A stretch of DNA of 64,000 bases from Bacteroidota bacterium (GCA_016712665.1 JADJQP010000001.1:1054001-1118000); one strand, 5' to 3'; numbered from the stretch's first letter, positions 1-10,739 are shown. The notes: generated by a model not told the origin, from the letters alone. Numbers and translations are program-made.

Positions 1-827
1 AGTCTGATGGTTTGAAGCAGCTCTTTATTTTCAGATAAAATTTCAAAAGACACCTGCAGTTGCTCCATAAAATGTTGCACTATAATGCCATCAAAATCAT
101 CACCTCCTAAATACGTATCCCCATTGGTACTCATTACATCAAAAATGCCATCCGTCATTTTTAAAATAGATACATCGAAGGTGCCACCACCTAAGTCATA
201 TACGGCTATGTTTTGACTGTCGTTTTGTTGTTTGCCAATTCCGTAGGCAAGACTGGCTGCTGTTGGTTCGTTAATGATGCGTAGCACTTCCAAACCTGCC
301 AGTTTTCCTGCGTCGCGAGTTGCTTGTCGTTGTGCATCATTGAAATAGGCTGGTACGGTTATCACACATTTGCTGATATCCATTTTCAAAACATGCTATG
401 CTCTGTGTTTCAGTTCTTTTAAAATAAGGGCTGATAAGTCAATAGGACTATAAAAGCGATCGCCAATTTGTATTTGTACCAAACTTTCTTTATTGCTATC
501 TGATATTTTATAGGGAAGGTTGTTTCCTAGGCTGCTAAGGTCGTTGTAGGATTTTCCCATGAGTCGCTTAATACTATAAATGGTATTGGCTGCATCTGTT
601 TCCAGAAATGGTTTGGCCTCGTTTCCTACAAGAGTGGTACCGTCCGGTCTGAAATGAATAAGGGATGGTACCAAGGTAGTTTGGTCAATATCCTTCAGTG
701 CAATCGCTTCATGTGTATCGGGATGTATCATTGCCACCAAACTATTGGTAGTGCCCAAATCAATCCCAACAATGACTTCATCCTTCTGAATCGAACCGGT
801 GGCGATATTAATAGATATTTTTGCCAT
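1..827 (-). pseudogene. hscA: Fe-S assembly Hsp70 chaperone HscA, 5' part, with in-frame TAG
   Basis: Hsp70-family ATPase that works with HscB on the scaffold IscU to deliver iron-sulfur clusters. The N-terminus has the Hsp70 phosphate-binding motif GIDLGTTNSLVA, followed later by VITVPAYFNDAQRQATRDAG, NEPTAASLAYG and VYDLGGGTFDVSIL. The short leader MAKISINIATGSIQK resembles HscA more than DnaK. The frame is broken at 396-398 by TAG, between ...LKELKHRA and HVLKMDISKC; related proteins carry a sense codon (probably Glu) there, and the frame is otherwise continuous to the window edge. The 3' half lies outside the window. Either a nonsense mutation or a base-call error explains the stop; an essential-type chaperone makes error likely. 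HscA versus DnaK is an inference from the N-terminus. Confidence 0.8.
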
Positions 828-843
828 AAATCGTATTAGACCG

Positions 844-851
844 CAAATGTA
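844..851 (-). promoter_or_regulatory. -7 promoter box TACATTTG for hscA
   Basis: On the minus strand the sequence reads TACATTTG, an exact match to the Bacteroidota -7 consensus TAnnTTTG, ending 17 bases before the ATG of hscA. No well-placed -33 TTG was found, so this rests on the -7 box and position alone. Confidence 0.45.
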
Positions 852-966
852 AGTTTAAAATTAGAAGTTCTACATCAAGAGGGTTTGATTTGAGCTCAAA
901 ACCAATTCAATATGAACAAACTATTAAGTAATTGTTTTATTTTGCATTCTTTTACAAACATTCATT

Positions 967-2790
967 TTGAAGATTACCCTGATTTATATTGCATTTTTGT
1001 TTCTTTTTTTGGGAAAAAGTATGGCCCAATCATTGGTCAGGGGGCCTTATATGACTATGACCACTACCAATAGTATCATGATTCATTGGCGAACAGACAC
1101 GGCTACCAATAGTCAGGTTAAATATGGTATCAATAAAAACAATCTAAATATAGCAGTCAATACTGCCGCAATGGTGACCGATCATGTGATTAAATTGACC
1201 AATCTCAATCCGGATACCAAGTATTACTACAGTATTGGAACCTCGTTGATTATGTTTCAAGGCGATTCGCAAAACTATTTTCGAACGGCACCCATCTCCT
1301 CCATGACCTATGACAAGCCCATTCGGTTTTGGGCAGTAGGTGATATGGGAAAAAAGACACAGCAGCAGATTAATGTGAGAGAGTCATTTAAAAAGTATGT
1401 TGATACCGAATTTGTAGCCGGTTGGATTCTTTTAGGTGATAATGCGTACGATTATGGCACAGACGCTGAGTATCAGTTAGGTTTTTTTAATTATTATCAA
1501 AACGACCTTACCAAACATATCACCTTATGGCCGTGTTTAGGGAACCACGATTATGCCAATAACTATAACCTTCGCACCAATTATCAAATTCCGTATTTTG
1601 ATATTTTTTCAAATCCCCAAAATGCCGAAATGGGCGGTGTAGCAAGTGGCAATGAACGATACTATTCATATAATTATGGAAATGTCCATTTTATTAACCT
1701 AGATTCGTATGGATTGGAAAATGTAACGGGGACCTATTATGGGCTTGCGGATACCGCTTTTTCACCACAGGTATTATGGCTTAAGTATGATTTGGCGTTT
1801 AATACCTTACCCTGGGTGGTAGTTAGCTTTCACCATCCTCCCTATTGTATGGGTACCCATAATTCGGATGCCGAATATGATTTGGGTCTGATACGAACAA
1901 ATCTGAATCCACTACTTGAAAAGTATAATGTAGACTTGGTATTAAGTGGCCATTGCCACACCTATCAGCGAAGCAATCTGATAAAAAATCACTTTGGGCT
2001 AGAGGCCAGTTTTGACTCCACATTGCATTTGGTGCAAAATTCTTCAGGCCGTTACGACGGAAGCTTTAATTCGTGTACCTATGTCAAAAATAGCGGTTCC
2101 AAAAAAGACAGTGGGGTGATTTATATGGTAGTGGGTTCAGGAAGTGCCATACCCGTAGCTCCTCAGTTGAGTTGGCCGCATGCAGCCATGCAATATTCTA
2201 ATTACGAAGACAATGGCTCTTTGCTGGTAAGGGTTGAAGGTAATGAGTTGGTAGCTGAATGGATTAGTACCGATACCAATTATGTAATTAAGGATCGTTT
2301 CACCATTTTAAAAAATGTAAATAAGCGTAAACATATTTATTGCAAGTATCCAGCCATCGTAAGCCTAAAAGCAGGTTGGAACAAAGCACCTTTTCATTGG
2401 AGTACAGGTGATAGTACAAAAAGCATTAGTTTTCTCGCCACAAAAGACACTACTATATATGTAAGTGATTTCTGGAATTGCATCGTAGATACGTTTGTGG
2501 TGCAGGATTCCATTGTATTATCTCAAAATGCTCTTATGGAGGAATGGCGTTTTTCCATGTATCCGAACCCAACTACCGGCAACATCATTGTGGAAGTAGA
2601 ACCCAATATTCGATATGAATATATGCTTAGCTCCGAAGAAGGAAAAATAGTGCTGAAAGATTCAGTATGGTCTGCAGAAGGAAAGATGTTGCTGCAATTG
2701 TCCGGGAAAATTGCCGCCGGCAACTATTTGCTATCGATAAAAAATGATAAAAATCAGCAGTTTACCCGCAAAATAACACTTTTGAAATAG
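967..2790 (+). CDS. Secreted purple-acid-phosphatase-like metallophosphoesterase with T9SS sorting domain
   Basis: Predicted exported phosphohydrolase of 607 residues. A signal peptide ends near MAQ (residues 1-21). An N-terminal PAP/fibronectin-like domain follows (about 20-105), then a calcineurin-like metallophosphoesterase domain with all the metal-ligand blocks: GDMG (about 125), GDNAYDYG (157), GNHDYA (192), HHPP (289) and GHCHTYQRS (328). The last 75 residues form a type A T9SS sorting domain beginning MYPNPTTGN and ending in a basic KITLLK tail, so the protein is probably exported by T9SS and anchored or released at the surface. The start is TTG; the first ATG (1021) would delete the signal peptide. 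Substrate is unknown; phosphate scavenging from phosphoesters is the usual role of the family. Confidence 0.85.
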   Translation: MKITLIYIAFLFLFLGKSMAQSLVRGPYMTMTTTNSIMIHWRTDTATNSQVKYGINKNNLNIAVNTAAMVTDHVIKLTNLNPDTKYYYSIGTSLIMFQGDSQNYFRTAPISSMTYDKPIRFWAVGDMGKKTQQQINVRESFKKYVDTEFVAGWILLGDNAYDYGTDAEYQLGFFNYYQNDLTKHITLWPCLGNHDYANNYNLRTNYQIPYFDIFSNPQNAEMGGVASGNERYYSYNYGNVHFINLDSYGLENVTGTYYGLADTAFSPQVLWLKYDLAFNTLPWVVVSFHHPPYCMGTHNSDAEYDLGLIRTNLNPLLEKYNVDLVLSGHCHTYQRSNLIKNHFGLEASFDSTLHLVQNSSGRYDGSFNSCTYVKNSGSKKDSGVIYMVVGSGSAIPVAPQLSWPHAAMQYSNYEDNGSLLVRVEGNELVAEWISTDTNYVIKDRFTILKNVNKRKHIYCKYPAIVSLKAGWNKAPFHWSTGDSTKSISFLATKDTTIYVSDFWNCIVDTFVVQDSIVLSQNALMEEWRFSMYPNPTTGNIIVEVEPNIRYEYMLSSEEGKIVLKDSVWSAEGKMLLQLSGKIAAGNYLLSIKNDKNQQFTRKITLLK

Positions 2791-2831
2791 GTTTTTGGCC
2801 TGAAAAGTGCGATATTTGCAGCCATCATTTT

Positions 2832-3899
2832 ATGTCGAAAGTAACTTTTACCAATAATCCACGACCCTTCAAAATGCTCCTGGATGAGCGCATTGAGCAA
2901 TATTTTATTTCAAACAATATTCCACAACGAGGCAATTGGCAACTTTATGCCAAAACCATCATCTTGCTGGTTTCTCTTTTTGTTGTTTATGGCATTATTT
3001 TAGCCATTCAGCCTCCAAGCTGGGTGAGTTTGTTACTTTGCGGTTTAGTGGGCTTTATTCAGGCAACCATTGGGTTCAATGTGATGCATGATGCAGCGCA
3101 CGGCAGCTATAGTAGTAATAACCGGCTAAATAATATCATCGCTTTTTTGGGTGGCGACCTAATGGGTGGCAGTACCTTCCTTTGGAAAATTAAACACAAT
3201 ATTCTCCATCATACGTATACCAATATTGACGGATTGGATGATGATATTGCCAAATATCCTATGTTTCGTTTGCATCCCGAACAAAAAGTGCGCTGGTTTC
3301 ATCGATTTCAGCATCTGTATTCATTGCCCCTTTATTTTTTTACCACCTTTAACTGGATTCTCTTTGACGATTATTGGAAATTAGTTACCAAAAAAATCAA
3401 TACCACTGAAATCAGAACCATGAAAACCAGTGACCATGTTGAATTTTGGCTTGGCAAATTATTAAACCTAACCTTATTCTTTTTCATACCCATTTACATT
3501 TTTGGATTTTGGAAAGCCCTTTTGGGTTTTTTCATTATGCATGCTGTGTTGGGAGTTACCCTAGCCTTGGTATTTCAGATGGCACATGCTGTGGAAGAGG
3601 CTGAATTTCCGGTGCCCAATGATGATAGTAAGATTGAAAATGAATGGGCCCTGCATCAAGTGAATACGACTGTGAACTTTGCCATGAATAATAAAGTCAT
3701 TTCATGGTTGGTGGGCGGACTCAATTATCAGGTAGAACATCATTTGTTTCCCAAAATTTCACATATTCATTATCCAGCAATCAGCAAAATTGTAAAACAA
3801 ACCTGCGAAGATTTAAAAATCAAGTACAATGCATTTCCTACGTTTGGAAAGGCCTTGGTATCGCATTTTGTATACTTACGTCAAATGGGATTGCAGTAA
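2832..3899 (+). CDS. Membrane fatty acid desaturase (linoleoyl-CoA desaturase type)
   Basis: Integral-membrane di-iron desaturase of 355 residues that introduces double bonds into acyl chains. The three histidine boxes are present: HDAAHG (86-91), HNILHH (122-127) and QVEHH (300-304). The Q in the third box places it with front-end (delta-5/delta-6, linoleoyl-CoA) desaturases. Several hydrophobic segments (about 40-70, 75-100, 170-190, 220-265) match the fold. No cytochrome b5 domain is fused. It begins 41 bases after the phosphatase and may be co-transcribed or use its own promoter (GATATTTG, one mismatch to TAnnTTTG, lies just upstream). It is probably involved in membrane-fluidity adjustment; the exact regiospecificity cannot be read from sequence. 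Confidence 0.9.
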   Translation: MSKVTFTNNPRPFKMLLDERIEQYFISNNIPQRGNWQLYAKTIILLVSLFVVYGIILAIQPPSWVSLLLCGLVGFIQATIGFNVMHDAAHGSYSSNNRLNNIIAFLGGDLMGGSTFLWKIKHNILHHTYTNIDGLDDDIAKYPMFRLHPEQKVRWFHRFQHLYSLPLYFFTTFNWILFDDYWKLVTKKINTTEIRTMKTSDHVEFWLGKLLNLTLFFFIPIYIFGFWKALLGFFIMHAVLGVTLALVFQMAHAVEEAEFPVPNDDSKIENEWALHQVNTTVNFAMNNKVISWLVGGLNYQVEHHLFPKISHIHYPAISKIVKQTCEDLKIKYNAFPTFGKALVSHFVYLRQMGLQ

Positions 3900-4058
3900 T
3901 TATTATTTGAAGAATAGGTAGTAAGACGGAAACTTATTTATTAAAATTCGGGTTCAAATCCGTGCAGTCTAACCACATCTCTTCAAACGCTACTTCCTTT
4001 CTCTTCAAACTTCAATTGGTGCCCCCATCTGCGCCACCGTTAAAGTAAACTAAATACA

Positions 4059-4090
4059 TTTGACCTTTGGACAATTTATTTTTATATTTG
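4059..4090 (+). promoter_or_regulatory. Promoter TTTG-N20-TATATTTG
   Basis: TTTG at 4059-4062 and TATATTTG at 4083-4090, separated by 20 bases, match both elements of the Bacteroidota housekeeping promoter. The ATG of the next gene lies 14 bases further on, at 4105. It is the best two-element promoter in the window. Confidence 0.65.
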
Positions 4091-4104
4091 CTTTTCTATA
4101 ATAT

Positions 4105-6288
4105 ATGAAATTCAGCTCCCTTGTTTTAGTCTTGTTTTCTTTTTGTCAAGTGGCCTTTGCGCAAAAAGATCAAAAAATTAAAAAAGACCCTTTTAACTCT
4201 ACCTCTCTTTGAGAACCCATACCCATTAACCGACAGCTTTCGCACGATAAGATTGACCGACTTCAGAAATCAGCCGATGAGTTTGATGAAAAATTGGACA
4301 GTAAAATTATTTTAATCAATAATAAAAAAGGAAGCGAATCGCTTACCGAGTCTATCATAAAGAAAGTAGATCAATTGCAATTGGTGATTGAAAATTTGCC
4401 ACTCGATCATTGGGGAAAGGTAAAGTACTTGATGTATCTCGAGACGGATGTCAAGCAATACTATGATGATATGGCGTCAAGCAAGGTAAATCCAATGTAT
4501 TACGAAAATTTGATCGAAAATTTCGAAGCGATTTTCAAAAAACAACTAAATAATGAACCTATTGTAGAATATATCAACGCTAATTTTACCCGCTCCATTT
4601 ACGGAAGCGTTCATATGTTTAAAGAAGACCGTGATGCATTGGAGGCGGTGTATCACAATATGGTTCGTTTGTACCCGGATGAAATGATGAGTAAGTTTTA
4701 TGAATTTTCTGATAAGGAAGCCGCTGTAACACTGATGACTGTGATAGCACCGATGAAGCCCAACCTCATTCTTACCTACGCAACCAGCACTTCTTTCGAA
4801 AAGAAAATTGTTCGAAAAAGTACCGACTCGTTGGTAAAAACTATTGTTGATATTGCTGACAACGCCAAACGACCATTACGCGCCATTGTATTTCTAGAAG
4901 ATTTGAAGGCAGGACGAAAAACTCTGGCGGAGGTAAATAATATTACAGCCGACAATGCCAATTATTTTCGAAGTTTGGTTACACAAAGATTGATACCCAA
5001 AAATGTGTCCAAAAAAATCTTGGAGCGAGAGTTGAAAGAGCAAGCCCTTGAATATGTACGCACCATGAATGAACTGCATGATGCGCAAGACCCTGTTCGC
5101 TTTAAATGTATTGAACCGCTAACAGCAAAAGAAATTTACTACCTGTTGGTGATGTGTAGCGATGAAATTTATACAAGTACTTTTGTAGGGGCCTTCAATA
5201 GAATGATGACCAAAATGGCGCCCATGCAGGGGGATGTATTTTTGAAGGAATTGGAGATGGATAAATTCAGAACCTTTATACGAATGTGTGCGGGCTACAA
5301 TAAATTAAGCCAGTTTCTTGCAGCCATCGAGGAAGGAAATCGAAATACCCTCATGGCACGTTTTGTGCATGATATCGATAAAAATGTGGAAACCGACTTG
5401 GAAGATGCTGTAGATGTGGCAGATGCCATCGGTAGTATCAATGACGATGTGTTGGTAGACTACCTGCTGGCCGAATTGAAAAAAGATTATGAGCGTACCT
5501 ATCTTGAAAATGATAAGCGAGGACTCACTATTTACTTTTTATTGCATACTCTAACCGTATCTATCATAAATCCGGATCAAACAAGTGATGATTTGCAAAA
5601 CGAATTAAAAATTCCACCTATTGCCACCATTCCCAATAAGAATATTTTGAATGATAGTGGACGTGTAGTGGAGCAAGTGTTTTTTTACGGAGATGAAGAT
5701 GGCAAATCATCCTACAATAGTTTTTTATCGAACTATAAGCCGGAAGACTGGAAAACAGAGAAGAACGATAAGTGGGTAACCCTTACCTCCATTAAAGGAA
5801 AGCCGGTTACTGTTTATGCAAACTTACCATTGGATGAACCTGGCGATGAAGAAGCACAACGCCTACTAGTGAAGCATCTCGAACAAAATAATATTCGACC
5901 CTCCATTGTAATACATAGGGGGCATAGTTACCATTTGTCAGGTACCCTAAAATACTTAAATCAAGATAATAAAATTATTATTTTAGGTTCTTGTGGTGGT
6001 TATCATAATCTATCTACCATCTTAGGTTCTTCAGAAGATGCGCATATTATTTCGAGTAAGCAAACAGGTACCATGTTGGTGACCGATCCTATTATTAAAG
6101 CGGTGCAAGAACGATTGCTCGCAGGCAAAGATATTAACTGGATTGAAATTTGGACCGAGCTGGGCCTGTTAATGAAAACACCGGCACTTATGGACAAGTT
6201 TAACGACTATGTGCCCCCTCACAAAAATATGGGAGCCTTGTTTCTTAAGGCATTTAAAATTCAAATGCAGGAAAATAAGTTGATGTAG
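4105..6288 (+). pseudogene. Large exported protein with possible caspase-like C-terminus, in-frame TGA near the start
   Basis: From ATG 4105 a signal peptide ending VAFAQ is read, then an in-frame TGA at 4210-4212 (between ...STSL and EPIPIN); the frame then stays open for about 690 codons. An ORF caller would start at 4294 and lose the signal peptide. Total length about 727 residues. The middle is helical, without a domain I can name. The C-terminus has a hydrophobic strand leading to IHRGHSYH (His604/His607), a second strand and LGSCGGY (Cys630), then SSEDAHIISSKQTG. Such a strand-His, strand-Cys layout recalls clan CD (caspase-like) peptidases, though the His-Cys spacing is short. Function unknown; the peptidase idea is inference. 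The stop may be a sequencing error, as in a dozen other genes here. Confidence 0.6.
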
Positions 6289-6446
6289 TGCCCATACAGT
6301 ACTTTTTTGTTGCTGTTTATTGAGGTGTTACACAGCGGGTAGAATATTCAAATGAAACGTATGGCTAGAAGCAATGGTATGTATTCTAGGAGAGTTATTT
6401 CTGCCAATGAGAAGGCAGTTAGTTGCCGACTTTTAATTGAAAGCGA

Positions 6447-6956
6447 TTATTTGTTTATTTCTAATTTCCAATGAAACAATGTGTCTGTTTCTCCAATTTT
6501 AATAAAGCTGTTTTTTTCCAGAACTTTAAAAGAGGCCGTATTTGTCTTTTCAGTTGAAGCAATAATTGACTTTACCATCGTTTGAGTTTTGGTCCATTCA
6601 ATAATACCCTGTACCATTTCGGTCATCAGCCCTTTGTTTTGAAATTCATCGTAGGTGCCGTAACCAATTTCAATTTCTCCAACTGCATTGGGTTCGCCAA
6701 CAATACATAGGTCACCAATCATTATTTTTTCTGATTTTAATATCCCTGTCCAAAGGGTGTAATACAAGTAGTTTTTGGTGTGGTCTGCTACATTTGGCAA
6801 GATGCTTTGTTCAAAAGCTTCTTTAAGTTCCGGCGAAAGGGTTCTTGCTGTATTATTCAATTGTAGTTCTGCTTCCAGGGAATGATCACATTGAATATAT
6901 TTTAGCAATTGCTCATACGTCAGTGGTTTCAAAATCATTCGGGCCGTTTCTATCAT
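6447..6956 (-). CDS. GNAT family N-acetyltransferase (RimJ/RimL-like)
   Basis: Protein of 169 residues with the GNAT fold: N-terminal ETARMILKPLT typical of the RimJ/RimL/SpeG-type branch, beta-strand VGEIEIGYGTYDEFQ and acetyl-CoA pyrophosphate-binding loop QNKGLMTEM (the Q/RxxGxG/A motif), then the alpha4/beta5 segment SFKVLEKNSFIKIGE. It transfers an acetyl group from acetyl-CoA to an unknown amine, either an N-terminus or a small molecule. It stands alone between unrelated genes, with about 160 bases of apparently non-coding DNA downstream. Confidence 0.8.
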   Translation of the reverse strand: MIETARMILKPLTYEQLLKYIQCDHSLEAELQLNNTARTLSPELKEAFEQSILPNVADHTKNYLYYTLWTGILKSEKIMIGDLCIVGEPNAVGEIEIGYGTYDEFQNKGLMTEMVQGIIEWTKTQTMVKSIIASTEKTNTASFKVLEKNSFIKIGETDTLFHWKLEINK

Positions 6957-7176
6957 GCAATTGGTTGGATTGTTTCCTGGTTATTTGGTTGGTTTTATAG
7001 TGACGGCAAACTGATTGGCATACAACAATACAAGGCGCATATATGAATCCAATTTGCGCAATATATTATCCATTACCCAGATTAAATAAAAGAATCAGCT
7101 CGAGCTACAATGAAAATAAAAGGAGTCGATTTTTTATAGGCAGATTAAAATGCTACGACAAGAAGCCTCATCCAAA

Positions 7177-8556
7177 TTAATCAATGATAATTTTTTGCAC
7201 GGCGCTGTGGTTGTCGGCAGTCATTTTTAATAAATAAATACCCTTAGCTACGGATGCAACATTCAATGTTTTTGTGAACGGATTATTAGCTGCAATTTTA
7301 GGTATCGCTTCTGTATAAATGATTTTTCCATCAAAAGAAATTAATTCCAATTGGGTATTCCGCCATTCCGTTTCGGCATTCAAATTCAAATGTAATAATC
7401 CGTTGCTGGGATTTGGATATACCGATAACTGAGCTGTAGGGTCCTCTGTATTATTGATACCAACGGTTCCGCAATTAGCACAAGTGGCCTTCCAGCTAAA
7501 CCAATGATGTTCATACGTAGTGTTGGTAAATGCATATGAAGGGATATGCCAGTTATGCCAGCCGGTAGTATCGTTTTTCATGATGGACGATTGGCTATAA
7601 TAGTTTTTGATATAAGTTTGATACAATCCGGCATTTTCTTCAAACGCAACAAATCTGAAATGGTTGAATTTATAATTGGTATTTCCAGAAATATACAAGG
7701 TGTCAACATAGGGAACCCAAGTATCGCCAGATTTAAAGGTGACGCTCACAGCCGGAATATATCCTGCCGGAATTTGCATATTAATGGGGATTTGAAAATA
7801 GTTGAATCCATTAGAAAGGGTATCATTCAATGTAGCTGCAGTGAGTGGTATTTTTAGGTTCACCACATTTGCCGGTACCGAGGCCTCAAACGTAAAAAGA
7901 TTGTTTGATGCTGTATTCAAATTTAAAAATCCATGAAGAAATCGAAGGGTATCTACATTATGATTGGTAGCTGTAGCGGTGGCCGGACCATAATATCGGA
8001 TTCCCAAATCGGCATTATTGCCACCGCCGTTTCCTTTAATCACCGAAACTACAAGCGTATCTACAACACTAGGTTTTGAAAGGTTTCTACGATAAATAAA
8101 AGGAAGAAACAATGAATCTAACGTATAAGTTGAGCTTTTATTGATAGCCACTTCGTTTGGATATTGCGCCGGGTCATTATATCGTGGATCTGAAGGGTCA
8201 AAAAAAGCTGCAATCGATTTGATCCAGATTCCATCATACACGGTATTGGCACCGCTACCAAAAGGCGCCAGCAAGGTGGAGTCTTGCCACAAAATATTGT
8301 AATTATCATTTTGATAGATGGCACCACCACCTCCTTGATCTTTATCAATTGCATCCACAATATCGTACCAACGCGAACCACCTCTGTTTTTTTTGTTGGC
8401 AGCACCATGAAGTGCCTTGAGAGGGGTGGTATTATTTCTAATAAAGGAGTTTTGTTTTTCAGTAATCGGCCGAAGCTCATTTTGTTTTTGTTGAGCGGAT
8501 ACCGAACTGCCAAGCAGTAACAAAAAGAGTGCGAAAGAAACGTTTTTCATGTTCAT
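7177..8556 (-). CDS. Secreted protein of unknown function with T9SS sorting domain
   Basis: Predicted exported protein of 459 residues. A clear signal peptide (MKNVSFALFLLLLGSSVSAQ) follows the ATG; a second in-frame ATG two codons later is equally possible. The central 330 residues are rich in N, T, G and aromatic residues and look like beta-sandwich material, with no catalytic motif I recognise; one Cys pair (CANCG) precedes the tail. The last 80 residues, from LSVYPNPSNG to AVQKIIID, are a type A T9SS sorting domain. Probably a surface-attached or released protein; the substrate or partner cannot be inferred. Confidence 0.75.
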   Translation of the reverse strand: MNMKNVSFALFLLLLGSSVSAQQKQNELRPITEKQNSFIRNNTTPLKALHGAANKKNRGGSRWYDIVDAIDKDQGGGGAIYQNDNYNILWQDSTLLAPFGSGANTVYDGIWIKSIAAFFDPSDPRYNDPAQYPNEVAINKSSTYTLDSLFLPFIYRRNLSKPSVVDTLVVSVIKGNGGGNNADLGIRYYGPATATATNHNVDTLRFLHGFLNLNTASNNLFTFEASVPANVVNLKIPLTAATLNDTLSNGFNYFQIPINMQIPAGYIPAVSVTFKSGDTWVPYVDTLYISGNTNYKFNHFRFVAFEENAGLYQTYIKNYYSQSSIMKNDTTGWHNWHIPSYAFTNTTYEHHWFSWKATCANCGTVGINNTEDPTAQLSVYPNPSNGLLHLNLNAETEWRNTQLELISFDGKIIYTEAIPKIAANNPFTKTLNVASVAKGIYLLKMTADNHSAVQKIIID

Positions 8557-8880
8557 GAGATTTAGTGATAAATTGCAATAAAGATAATTTTATTTTGAAA
8601 TGCGTCCAAATTTTAGTGTTTTTTTCTATTGGGTTGTGGTAGCGGTTAACGACAAAGTATTTTGGTGGCGAGGTAGCTAGTTACAAGTTAGTACCTTAGC
8701 GACGCAAAGATTAGCATTCTTGCAAAATGGTTATCGTTGATAATGTTCGCACGATGCTCAGTCGCCATTTTATAGTGGCAAGTTGGAGGAAGAAAAGATG
8801 GAATTCATTTATTTCCGCCTAATTCCTTTGCTATTGGCTTTAATTCGTATTATTTTCACATTCAAACAAAACTACAAAAC
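8557..8880. other. Divergent intergenic region without a gene
   Basis: 324 bases between two divergent genes. No ORF or stable hairpin stands out. On the minus strand TATCTTTA (one mismatch to the TAnnTTTG -7 box) lies about 25 bases before the T9SS cargo gene. Nothing convincing was found for the DUF1761 gene on the plus strand. Confidence 0.4.
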
Positions 8881-9303
8881 ATGGAAATGCATTTTAATTG
8901 GATTGCGTATGCAGTCGCTGTCGTTGCCCAAATGATGATTGGGTATATTTGGTTTCATCCTGCTGTAATGGGCAAGATGTGGGCAAAGGTTAGAGGAATA
9001 CCGGTGGAAGAAATTCGACCCAAAAATCCTGGCTTGGTGTATGGCTTAACCGTTGTATACACCTTGTTTATTACCATGTTCTTTATGCTCAATGTAACAG
9101 GATTTGGGCAGGAGGATGTAAAATTCCATACCATTCAACATGGTTTATTTCATGCTGTGGGTTTTGGTATGATGGTGATTCTGCCTTTATTAGGAACTCC
9201 TACTTTATTTGAAGGCAGGCCAAAGGAGTGGATGATAGTGCAAGGAGGCTATTGGTTTGTGCGCGCGGCAGTGGCAATGAGTATTTTGAGTTTCTGGCGA
9301 TAA
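8881..9303 (+). CDS. DUF1761 family small membrane protein
   Basis: Protein of 140 residues with four predicted transmembrane helices (about 5-27, 54-75, 85-108, 118-137). The opening FNWIAYAVAVVAQMMIGYIW followed by FHPAVMGKMW is typical of DUF1761 proteins, which are inner-membrane proteins of unknown function found widely in Bacteroidota. No catalytic residues are evident. The gene stands alone; a 180-base gap without recognisable signals separates it from the transglutaminase-like gene. Confidence 0.75.
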   Translation: MEMHFNWIAYAVAVVAQMMIGYIWFHPAVMGKMWAKVRGIPVEEIRPKNPGLVYGLTVVYTLFITMFFMLNVTGFGQEDVKFHTIQHGLFHAVGFGMMVILPLLGTPTLFEGRPKEWMIVQGGYWFVRAAVAMSILSFWR

Positions 9304-9481
9304 TGGTGGGGGCATTTCTTGGTCAGCACCTGCTTTATTTTCGTGGTCCATTTAATGAAAGGATCCTTTGAGAATTTCTGAGCAATTTGCTGTTATGCAA
9401 AAGTTGTCGACACAAAAGAGTTGCGAAGCGAATACTATTTGACGCTCTTGTAGTACATTTAGCGCCTCTTTAGAATGTATT

Positions 9482-10670
9482 ATGAAACGAATGAAGCAAT
9501 TATTATTAGTAATTCTACTTGTGGTGGAGAGTCCGATTCTTTTTGCCCAAAAGGTGCCTGTGAATGAGTTTGCTGCGATAGATAAAATGGCCTTGCAAAT
9601 GCCTGATTCGTTGACAAAAACAACTAATGCCATTGCTTCCTATATCGATGCTCATTTCACTACGGATCATGAAAAGGCAAGAGCCGCTTTTATATGGGTG
9701 GCATCCAATATTCAATATGATATCGCCAATATGTTCGCACTCAATTTTTATGAGAAGCCGCAGGAAAAAGTATCCAAACCGCTTCGTGAACGAAAAGGAA
9801 TTTGCGAAAATTATGCTGCATTATTTACCGAGATTTGCAATAAGTCTGGATTGAAAGCCTATGTGGTAGAAGGGTATACCAAGCAAAATGGATTTGCAGA
9901 TTATATCCCCCATGCATGGAGTGCTGCACAAATAGGGGATACTTGGTTTTTGTTTGATCCCACATGGGGTTCAGGATATGCCAATGGAGGGAAATTTTAT
10001 AAAAAATCAACAATAGTTATTTTATAGTAGAACCTTCTATTTTTATAAAGTCGCATATGCCCTTTGATTATATGTGGCAATTTTTGCCGTATCCGGTCAC
10101 CAATCAGGAATTTTATGAGGGCAAAACACAGGAGAATAAGACCAAGCCATTTTTTGATTTTCGAGATTCGATTCGTGTGCATCTTAGCAAAGATTCCATG
10201 GAACAATGGATTAGTACTGCTAACCGAATTGAAAAAAATGGCATGAAGAATTCCATGATATTTGATCGATTTCACCACTTGAAGTCTGAAATTGAAATGA
10301 GCAAACAAAAAGGGTGATTTCTCTTTACAATGCAGCCGGTGCCGAATTTAATGCAGGAATTCATTTCTTTAATGAATTTATTAATTTTCGAAACAAACAA
10401 TTTGTACCAAAGAAAACAGACCCCGAGATTCAACAGATGCTAGACACCGTTGCCCATAGTTTTCAAAATGCTTCGTTGAAATTAAACCAAATAGAACCCT
10501 TTACCGAAGAACAATCCAATTCAGTCAGTCATTTGCGAAAAGCCGTTGAAGAGGCGAATATACAATTGAAAAAGCAGCAGGCATGGCTTAAAGAATATAT
10601 GAGTAAGGGAAAGGCAGGTAGAAAGTCTATGTTTTATAAAGTAAGCTGGTTTGGCATTCCGATTAATTAG
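9482..10670 (+). pseudogene. Secreted transglutaminase-like protein, two frameshifts
   Basis: The repaired protein is about 395 residues. A signal peptide (ending ILFAQ) is followed by a transglutaminase-like core with the catalytic triad context: Cys in GICENYA, His in YIPHAWSA and Asp in LFDPTWGSG. The remainder is helical with charged segments. Two single-base losses break the frame: one in the A-run at 10001-10006 (the correct frame continues KINNSYFIVEPSIFIKSHMP) and one in AAAAAGGG at 10307-10314 (continues GVISLYNAAGAEFNAG). The three pieces join without overlap or gap, so they are one gene. Bacteroidota proteins of this type are usually annotated only as transglutaminase-domain proteins; probable role is as a periplasmic or surface protease-like or scaffold protein. 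Confidence 0.75.
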
Positions 10671-10739
10671 TTGGGAGGTATCACTTAACTGCTTACTTTC
10701 CACAACGCAAAAATCGATTCGAATTATCGCTTCGTGTTG

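Noticed and set aside
3951..3961. GGTTCAAATCC resembling the T-arm B box of a tRNA
   Set aside because: The flanking stems do not pair (only two adjacent G-C pairs), there is no D-arm or anticodon arm at the right distance, so no tRNA can be folded.
6352..6474. 40-codon ORF downstream of the caspase-like gene
   Set aside because: Short, no promoter box or ribosome-binding site, no recognisable composition, and it overlaps the end of the convergent GNAT gene.
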